NCBI GenBank assembly: GCA_946885925.1
Contig: CAMPHP010000047.1
Location: forward strand, 1-10,897
Direction of reading: 5' to 3'
Length of the DNA: 10,897 bases
From: an uncultured Litorilinea sp.
GTDB taxonomy: Bacteria > Chloroflexota > Anaerolineae > Caldilineales > Caldilineaceae
Position 1 is the stretch's first letter. Every line of letters starts with the position of its first letter. A program made the position numbers and the translations under genes. The notes below the pieces were generated by a model. It saw only the letters and a list, made by a program, of their open reading frames with translations, had not been told where the DNA came from and made no database searches. Shown piece after piece: positions 6,309-10,897 of the stretch.

Positions 6309-7349
6309 TTAAGCCGGTGTCGGCGCGTGAGCCGCCAGTAGACCCTCATCCTTGAGATCCGTCCACAATTGTGCCGGGATTGGGTGCCGGAGCAGTTGGA
6401 GATTTTTCTCTACCTGTTCGGGCCGGATCGCACCGGGGATGATGGCTGCTACGAGTGGGTGGGCCAAGGGGAACTGCATGGCCGCGGCAGCCAGCGGCGT
6501 GTCGTGGCGACGGCAGACGGCTTCGATGCGCCGGGTCTTTTCCAGGATCTCAGGCGAGGCAGGTGCGTAGTTGTAGAATGCGCCCTCCACAGGCCCAGAG
6601 GCAAGGATGCCCGAGGCGAAGATGGCTCCACCCACAATCCCGACCCCCGCTTCGGCACAGCGGGGCAGTTCTTCATCCAACACGCCCTGGTTGAGCAGAT
6701 TGTAGGAAAGCGCGACCAGGAAGAAGTCCAGATCGACCAGGTCCAGAAAGCGCGGGATCATACCTACCTCGTTGATGCCTGCACCTACCCCTTTGATCGC
6801 TCCACTGTCGCGCAACTCTTCCAGCGCACGCCAACCACTGGTGGCTAATTGGGTGAGATAAGCAGTGACCAGAGCTTCGGTCTTGTGGAACCAGAAGTCC
6901 AGATCGTGGATGAGCAGCAGGTCAATGGAGGGCAGGCTGAGCCGCTGCAAGCTGTCTTCATACGACCGCATGATACCGTCGTAACTATAGTCATAGTAGA
7001 AATCGAAGGGCAGCGCGCCAACAAAAGAAGTGGGTTTGCTGAGTGTTGCATTCGAGCCAGCCGCGGGCCTGGATGCCCGGAAAACGCGCCCGACCTTGGT
7101 AGATATCACGAATTCGGATCGGGGCTGCTGGCGCAGAAAATGGCCTATGCGGTGTTCACTCTTGCCGTGACCATAAAATGGTGAGGTATCGAAATAGCGT
7201 ACGCCACCCTCCCATGCCGCTTGCAAAACGCTCTGCGCCACGTCTTCATCGAGGACCTCGTTCAGGTCACCGAGTCCGGCCCCACCCAACCCTAGTTTAG
7301 TGACCACCGCGCCCGTTTTACCGAGTGTCCTTTGTTCAACCGCTTCCAT
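6309..7349 (-). CDS. Aldo/keto reductase, aldose 1-dehydrogenase-like
   Basis: NAD(P)-dependent TIM-barrel oxidoreductase of 346 residues, full length. The catalytic tetrad of the family is complete: D54 and Y59 in FDTSPFYGHGKSE, K85 in ISTKVGR and H148 in LLLIHDLDF. The FDTSPFYG.G.SE.R.G signature and the overall pattern resemble D-threo-aldose 1-dehydrogenase (L-fucose dehydrogenase) and pyridoxal 4-dehydrogenase, which oxidise a sugar or aldehyde to a lactone. That would supply the lactone or acid used by the racemase-group gene located next downstream. The ATG 7349 has AGAGG at 6 nt; a stronger AGGAG lies 14 nt upstream, next to an out-of-frame ATG. The role as aldose dehydrogenase is inferred from resemblance and neighbours; a general carbonyl reductase is the alternative. 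Confidence 0.85.
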   Translation of the reverse strand: MEAVEQRTLGKTGAVVTKLGLGGAGLGDLNEVLDEDVAQSVLQAAWEGGVRYFDTSPFYGHGKSEHRIGHFLRQQPRSEFVISTKVGRVFRASRPAAGSNATLSKPTSFVGALPFDFYYDYSYDGIMRSYEDSLQRLSLPSIDLLLIHDLDFWFHKTEALVTAYLTQLATSGWRALEELRDSGAIKGVGAGINEVGMIPRFLDLVDLDFFLVALSYNLLNQGVLDEELPRCAEAGVGIVGGAIFASGILASGPVEGAFYNYAPASPEILEKTRRIEAVCRRHDTPLAAAAMQFPLAHPLVAAIIPGAIRPEQVEKNLQLLRHPIPAQLWTDLKDEGLLAAHAPTPA

Positions 7350-7591
7350 AGCCAGCCTCTCATCTCCTTATCTTGTGATTGTGATCCAGTCACCTCATCG
7401 TCCAGCCACGCGCTGCTCCACGGCGCTCTTAGTCGCAAGCAGCATTCCCGACATGCTGGCGGGTGAAATGGAGCATACCCTTAGTTGGTACATCTGGGCG
7501 ATCAGGGTTGTAGAAGAAAACATTGTCGCATGGAAGCAAAGAATCTGCCAATGGTCATTTTGGATAGTCAAGGCACGAGTTGCCGTATTAC

Positions 7592-7601
7592 TGGTCTACC
7601 A
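7592..7601. promoter_or_regulatory. GntR/UxuR-like palindromic operator candidate
   Basis: TGGTCTACCA is a perfect 4+2+4 inverted repeat of the TGGTnnACCA type bound by FadR-subfamily GntR regulators such as UxuR and ExuR, which control hexuronate genes. The flanks (ACTGG...CCAAA) extend the resemblance in part. It lies between two carbohydrate operons, 34 nt upstream of a promoter-like pair. A site this short can occur by chance, and no regulator gene is present in the window. Confidence 0.35.
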
Positions 7602-7635
7602 AACTGGATAGATCAACGAGTGGTGTAAAAGGAGT

Positions 7636-7664
7636 TTGCATCCTATATTTTTCAATGCTATATT
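7636..7664 (+). promoter_or_regulatory. Possible promoter for the ABC importer genes
   Basis: TTGCAT (7636-7641) and TATATT (7659-7664) are separated by 17 nt. Initiation here would give a leader of about 295 nt before the GTG at 7966. A second, poorer candidate, TTGAGT (7889-7894 or 7894-7899) with TATACT (7914-7919), has non-ideal spacings of 19 or 14 nt. Confidence 0.3.
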
Positions 7665-7965
7665 CTGCTTGCCGATCACATGTATTGCTAAACGAATGGT
7701 GCGCCACTAGGCCTTTCTTGCTGCGGCTTCAGCGCACAATTTCATTGCGACCAGTTCATTCGTACAAACCTGCTGAAAACTCCCCATTGCGGTCTATCGT
7801 ATTCGTCGGCTTTCTTGATCCTACCCTCCGACGTAGAGCAACCGCTGATGACTGCGAACAAAGGCGGTACTTGTTTCGGCTATACACCTTGAGTTGAGTC
7901 AAAAGCAACCCCATATACTTGCAGGTGACTGCCCAGACGTCAATCAGAAGCGAAGGAGGACTCAA

Positions 7966-9777
7966 GTGTCTGCTGTGAAACCCAGGTTTTTGAAGGCGCT
8001 GTTCATTGTTAGCATCATTGCGTTGGTGGTGGGGTGTTCGGCTCCTGCCCCTGCCACTAGCGAGACTCCCGCAGCGGGGACGGAAGCGTCAACATCGTCC
8101 GAGCCTGCTGCAAGCGGGGATGGAATCCTCCGTATTGTCCAGACTGCCCGGATTCCGGCCCCCGATATTTGGAATCCCTACATTCCCGGCACCTTTATCC
8201 TCCAGGGAATGAACCAGAACATGATGGAACCCCTTTTCATGTTGAACTATGAAACGGGCGAAATTGAGGGCTGGTTGGGTGAGACGTTCTCCTCCAACGA
8301 GACCTTGGATGAGTGGATTGTCACGCTCCGTCCCGGAACCGAGTGGAGTGATGGTCAACCACTGACCGCCGAAGACGTAGTTTTTACCTTCGAAATGTTG
8401 AAGGAATATGCTCCACAACTGAACTGGTCCGGTGCTGTGCAACAGTGGGTAGAATCAGTTGAAGCTGTAGACGACCGCACGATCAAGTTTACGCTGACTG
8501 CATCCAACCCACGCTTTGTCATGGAGAACTTGGCAGGTACGACCTCACAGGCTATTGTGCCGCTGCCCAAGCACGTCTGGGAGGGAGTTGACCCCGTTAC
8601 CTTCCGCAACGAGTACAATGAAGAGACTGGCGCGCCTATCTTTAGCGGCCCCTATACTGTATTGCGCTTCTCCGAAACCGAGTTCATCTACAAGCGCAAT
8701 GACAACTGGTGGGGGGCCAAGACGGGCACTTTCAATCTGCCTGCGCCGCTGGAGATTCACCGAGTATGGCAGCCTTCCCAGGAAACCATTGACCAACTGT
8801 TGATTGACAACCAACTGGATATTGGTGCCGGTATCAACGGTCTGAGCCATATGCAGTCGCTTCAGGCCCAGAACCCGGCCCTCATCTCCTATAACCCGGA
8901 GCCGCCGTATGCCTGGCGCGACCCCTGCCCCAGAATGTTCACGGTGAATCATACGGTGCCGCCGTGGGATAAGAAGGAAATGCGCTGGGCCTTGAGCTAT
9001 GCCTTTAATCGTCAGCAGATTGTTGATGTTGTTTGGGAAGGTACGAGCGTCCCCACTGGGTTTATCTTCCCTGACTACCCTGCCATGATGCCCTACATCG
9101 ATGCAATTCAGGACATCATTGCGCCGATTACAGAATTCAACCTTGACAAGTCCCGCGAACTCATTGAGGGGCAAGGCTACACCCTTGACGAAGGTAGCGG
9201 CAAGTTTGTAGACGCAGATGGCAACAATCTGACCATTGATGTTGTCGCCCCGCCCTTTATGGAGCCGGTGGCAACGCTGGTCGTCCAACAACTGAATGAC
9301 GCTGGCATTGATGCAGTGCTGCGTATCATTGAGTGGGGTATCTTCCGTGAGCAGACGGGGCGTGGTCAGTTTGAGGGAGCTACCGACTGGAGTGGGTGCG
9401 GCAGTGTGGTCGAGCCGTGGTTCGGAATGAACCGCTATAACAAAAGCTGGGTACAGCCGGTTGGCGAGTCGGGCACCGAGTATGTGGACAATACCAACAA
9501 TGCCGGACGCTGGGTGAATGACGAGTATTCCGCGCTGGTTGACCAGATGGGCGCGTTGCCGCTCGGCGATCCTCAGGTTACGGACCTGATGGTACAGGCT
9601 GTGGAGATTTGGGCTGATGAGTTGCCGGCCATTCCACTGGCCCAGCAGCCCGCGCTTATTTTGTTCAACACGGCCAACTGGACGGGGTGGCCGACGGCGG
9701 AAAACAACTACATCCAACCGCCTTCGCACTGGGAACACTTCCTTCGTGTTCTGACCCAACTCCAGCCTGCACAATAG
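7966..9777 (+). CDS. ABC transporter solute-binding lipoprotein, family 5 (peptide/oligosaccharide type)
   Basis: Extracytoplasmic ligand-capturing subunit of an ABC importer, 603 residues, typical for family 5. The start is GTG 7966, because AAGGAGG at 7953-7959 lies 6 nt upstream and the resulting N-terminus is a clean lipoprotein signal: basic [10 protein letters not shown], hydrophobic core to about residue 20, and lipobox VVGC with lipidated C24. The 24 codons of the same frame upstream (7894-7965) read as charged, non-signal sequence. A Ser/Thr/Ala/Pro/Glu-rich linker (about 25-50) precedes the mature domain. Recognisable family segments are the [27 protein letters not shown]-like region (about 130-155), [15 protein letters not shown] (about 343-357) and the [12 protein letters not shown] hinge region (about 445-456). 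The ligand cannot be read; sugar-acid enzymes next door make an oligosaccharide or glycoside as plausible as a peptide. Confidence 0.9.
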   Translation: [603 protein letters not shown]

Positions 9778-9789
9778 TAGCGTAACCAA

Positions 9790-9822
9790 TGCCAGCCGCC
9801 GCACATGACGCGGCGGCTGGCA
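9790..9822 (+). terminator. GC-rich hairpin after the solute-binding protein gene
   Basis: A perfect 13-bp stem (9790-9802 with 9810-9822) with a 7-nt loop begins 12 nt after the stop codon. No U-run follows, so it is more likely a partial terminator or an mRNA-protecting hairpin that keeps the binding protein transcript more abundant than that of the permease, a common design in importer operons. Confidence 0.65.
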
Positions 9823-9841
9823 CATCCTAGTGACATATTTT

Positions 9842-9893
9842 GTCGATCTATGAAGTCGATCTATGAAGTCGATCTATGAAGTCGATCTATGAA
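9842..9893 (+). repeat. 13-bp perfect tandem repeat, four copies
   Basis: GTCGATCTATGAA occurs four times without a mismatch at 9842-9854, 9855-9867, 9868-9880 and 9881-9893. The unit is not a multiple of three and lies outside any gene. The perfect identity of the copies points to recent slippage expansion or to selection for a repeated binding site. Confidence 0.95.
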
Positions 9894-9911
9894 GCGTGTG
9901 AATCTCTCTTG

Positions 9912-9956
9912 AGCCATGTATCTTGCCAGCGAAGTGAGCTTACGAGATACATGGCT
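9912..9956 (+). terminator. Second hairpin before the permease gene
   Basis: AGCCATGTATCT (9912-9923) pairs perfectly with AGATACATGGCT (9945-9956), with a G-T and a C-G pair extending inward. It ends 7 nt before the permease AAGGAGG (9964-9970). It could be a terminator or attenuator, or a structure that sets permease translation. It lacks a good U-run. Confidence 0.5.
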
Positions 9957-9985
9957 ACTTTAGAAGGAGGCATAGTACCAGCACT

Positions 9986-10897
9986 ATGCGAGGATTAAAC
10001 GTTGGCTATGTTCTAAAACGCCTGGGCATGTTTGTGTTTGTCGTCTTCGTTGCCACAAGCATCAACTTTCTAATCCCACGGTTGGCTCCTGGCAACCCCA
10101 TCGGGGCGATCACCTCAAGAATGGCGCAGGCCAGCGCCGGTATTGAGAACGGCCAAGCCATGTTCGAAGCTTACCGCGAACGCTTTGGGCTGGATAAGCC
10201 GCTCTATGTCCAATACCTTGTCTATATGAAAAATACGCTGCGGTTAGATTTGGGCTATTCCCTGTCGTCCTATCCCGCCGGTGTATGGGAGATTATCCAA
10301 CCCTCAATCATATGGACACTTGGCTTGGTCACCATCTCGATTCTCATCACCTTTGTATTGGGCGTGATGGCGGGCGCACTATTAGCGTGGAAGCACACGC
10401 CAGGGGCAGTGAAGTTTTTTATTCCGTTTACGATGATCTTTGCGGCGCTGCCATACTATTTGTTGGCGCTATTGCTTCTCTTTGCGTTGGCTTACAGCAC
10501 GAAGCTTTTCCCGTTTAGCGGCTCCCATGACAGCCGAATCGTGCCTGGGCTTACTTGGGTGTATATAAAAGATGTAGCCTACCATGCGGTGCTGCCCGCG
10601 TTGTCCATTATTCTCTCCAGCCTGGGCTTCTGGGCGCTCAACATGCGCGGCCTCATGGTGAACACCATTGGCGAGGACTACATACTGCTGGCAGAAGCAA
10701 AGGGATTGAAAAAGGCGCGCATCCTCTGGTGGTATGCGGTTCGCAATGCAATCCCGTCGCAAGTGACCCAGTTGGCAATCACCCTGGGGCATGTTGTCTC
10801 CGGCGCAATCCTGGTGGAGATTATCTTCGCCTACCCTGGTCTTGGCTATATGCTATACATGGCGATTACGAACAGTGATTACACTGTAATCCAGGGC
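9986..10897 (+). CDS. ABC transporter permease, DppB/OppB type (3' end outside window)
   Basis: Inner-membrane channel subunit of the family-5 importer. I read 304 residues from ATG 9986 to the right edge with no stop, nearly the whole usual length (about 310-340). The N-terminus (YVLKRLGMFVFVVFVATSINFLIPRLAPGNP) is the characteristic first helix and periplasmic entry of DppB-like permeases, followed by the FGLDKPLYVQY and LGYSLSS segments. Further hydrophobic helices cover about 107-133, 142-168 and 197-220. The EAA loop that contacts the ATPase is GEDYILLAEAKGLKKARILW near 230-249, ending in RNAIP. The AAGGAGG at 9964-9970 is 15 nt from the ATG, longer than usual, and no closer in-frame start exists. 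It forms an operon with the binding protein located 208 nt upstream. Confidence 0.88.
   Translation, partial: MRGLNVGYVLKRLGMFVFVVFVATSINFLIPRLAPGNPIGAITSRMAQASAGIENGQAMFEAYRERFGLDKPLYVQYLVYMKNTLRLDLGYSLSSYPAGVWEIIQPSIIWTLGLVTISILITFVLGVMAGALLAWKHTPGAVKFFIPFTMIFAALPYYLLALLLLFALAYSTKLFPFSGSHDSRIVPGLTWVYIKDVAYHAVLPALSIILSSLGFWALNMRGLMVNTIGEDYILLAEAKGLKKARILWWYAVRNAIPSQVTQLAITLGHVVSGAILVEIIFAYPGLGYMLYMAITNSDYTVIQG

Larger units (their letters stand above)
7350..7965. other. 616-nt divergent intergenic region, no supported gene
   Basis: This gap separates the minus-strand reductase/dehydratase pair from the plus-strand ABC importer. Short open frames exist in it but none has a ribosome-binding site with coherent protein-like content. 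It contains a TGGT-CT-ACCA palindrome (7592-7601), a promoter-like pair (7636-7664) and a small 6-bp stem (7440-7445 with 7453-7458). The importer gene's Shine-Dalgarno sequence is at its right end. Confidence 0.7.

Noticed and set aside
7300..7897. Two short plus-strand open frames in the reductase/importer gap
   Set aside because: The first overlaps the reductase start in antisense, and neither has a ribosome-binding site or a protein-like pattern.
7894..7965. Upstream extension of the solute-binding protein by 24 codons
   Set aside because: It would bury the lipoprotein signal peptide. The GTG at 7966 has an ideal AAGGAGG 6 nt upstream.
8545..9825. Long minus-strand open frame (426 codons) opposite the solute-binding protein
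   Set aside because: It is the antisense of a clearly functional family-5 binding protein gene, has no recognisable domain, and its composition (many Arg, His, Leu) is typical of a shadow frame.
9842..9893. CRISPR-like array
   Set aside because: The 13-bp units are directly contiguous with no spacers, so this is a simple tandem repeat.
9912..9956. Terminal inverted repeats of a miniature transposable element
   Set aside because: The two 12-bp arms enclose only about 20 nt and no flanking target duplication is visible. A hairpin is the simpler reading.

Overview
The window reads as a carbohydrate-catabolism accessory region of a free-living bacterium. It holds two enolase-superfamily (mandelate racemase group) sugar-acid enzymes, a TIM-barrel sugar isomerase/epimerase, an aldose-type aldo/keto reductase, a long-form isocitrate dehydrogenase, and the start of a family-5 ABC importer. 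The moderately GC-rich composition, GTG starts, the lipoprotein with a Ser/Thr/Ala/Pro-rich linker and the density of sugar-acid genes beside a family-5 binding protein suggest a Chloroflexota-like (for example Caldilineae/Anaerolineae) genome. That assignment is an impression of style and not a proven placement. No rRNA, tRNA, transposase or CRISPR array was seen.

Layout. (1) 1-1188, minus: the N-terminal 396 residues of an isocitrate dehydrogenase with a C-terminal extension; the gene runs off the left edge. (2) 1189-1483: divergent intergenic region with operator-like inverted repeats. (3) 1484-3559, plus: a galactarolactone-cycloisomerase-like enzyme and a sugar phosphate isomerase/epimerase-like protein, separated by a gap with a 12-bp tandem repeat. 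(4) 3677-4917, plus: a compact cassette with a textbook promoter/operator, an ArsR-type repressor fused to an SRPBCC (AHSA1) domain, and a small two-helix membrane protein. It ends in a 19-bp-stem hairpin that may serve both strands. (5) 7349 down to 5086, minus: an aldo/keto reductase followed by a second mandelate-racemase-group enzyme. (6) 7350-7965: long divergent intergenic region with a GntR-like palindrome and a possible promoter. (7) 7966-10897, plus: a lipoprotein solute-binding protein, a structured 208-nt gap (hairpin, 4 x 13-bp tandem repeat, second hairpin), and a DppB/OppB-type permease running off the right edge.

How the genes may work together. The ABC importer would bring in a carbohydrate or sugar acid. 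The aldo/keto reductase could oxidise an aldose to its lactone. The two enolase-superfamily enzymes could cycloisomerise or dehydrate aldarolactones or aldonates to keto-deoxy acids that feed central metabolism, where isocitrate dehydrogenase acts. These substrates are inferred from family membership and neighbourhood.

The most distinctive element is the ArsR-SRPBCC cassette. A perfect 9+2+9 palindrome fills the spacer of a TTGACA/TATAAT promoter. Transcription should start at the ATG (a leaderless message). A strong internal Shine-Dalgarno plus an in-frame ATG sits exactly at the junction of the two domains, so one gene may make both a repressor-sensor fusion and a free SRPBCC protein.
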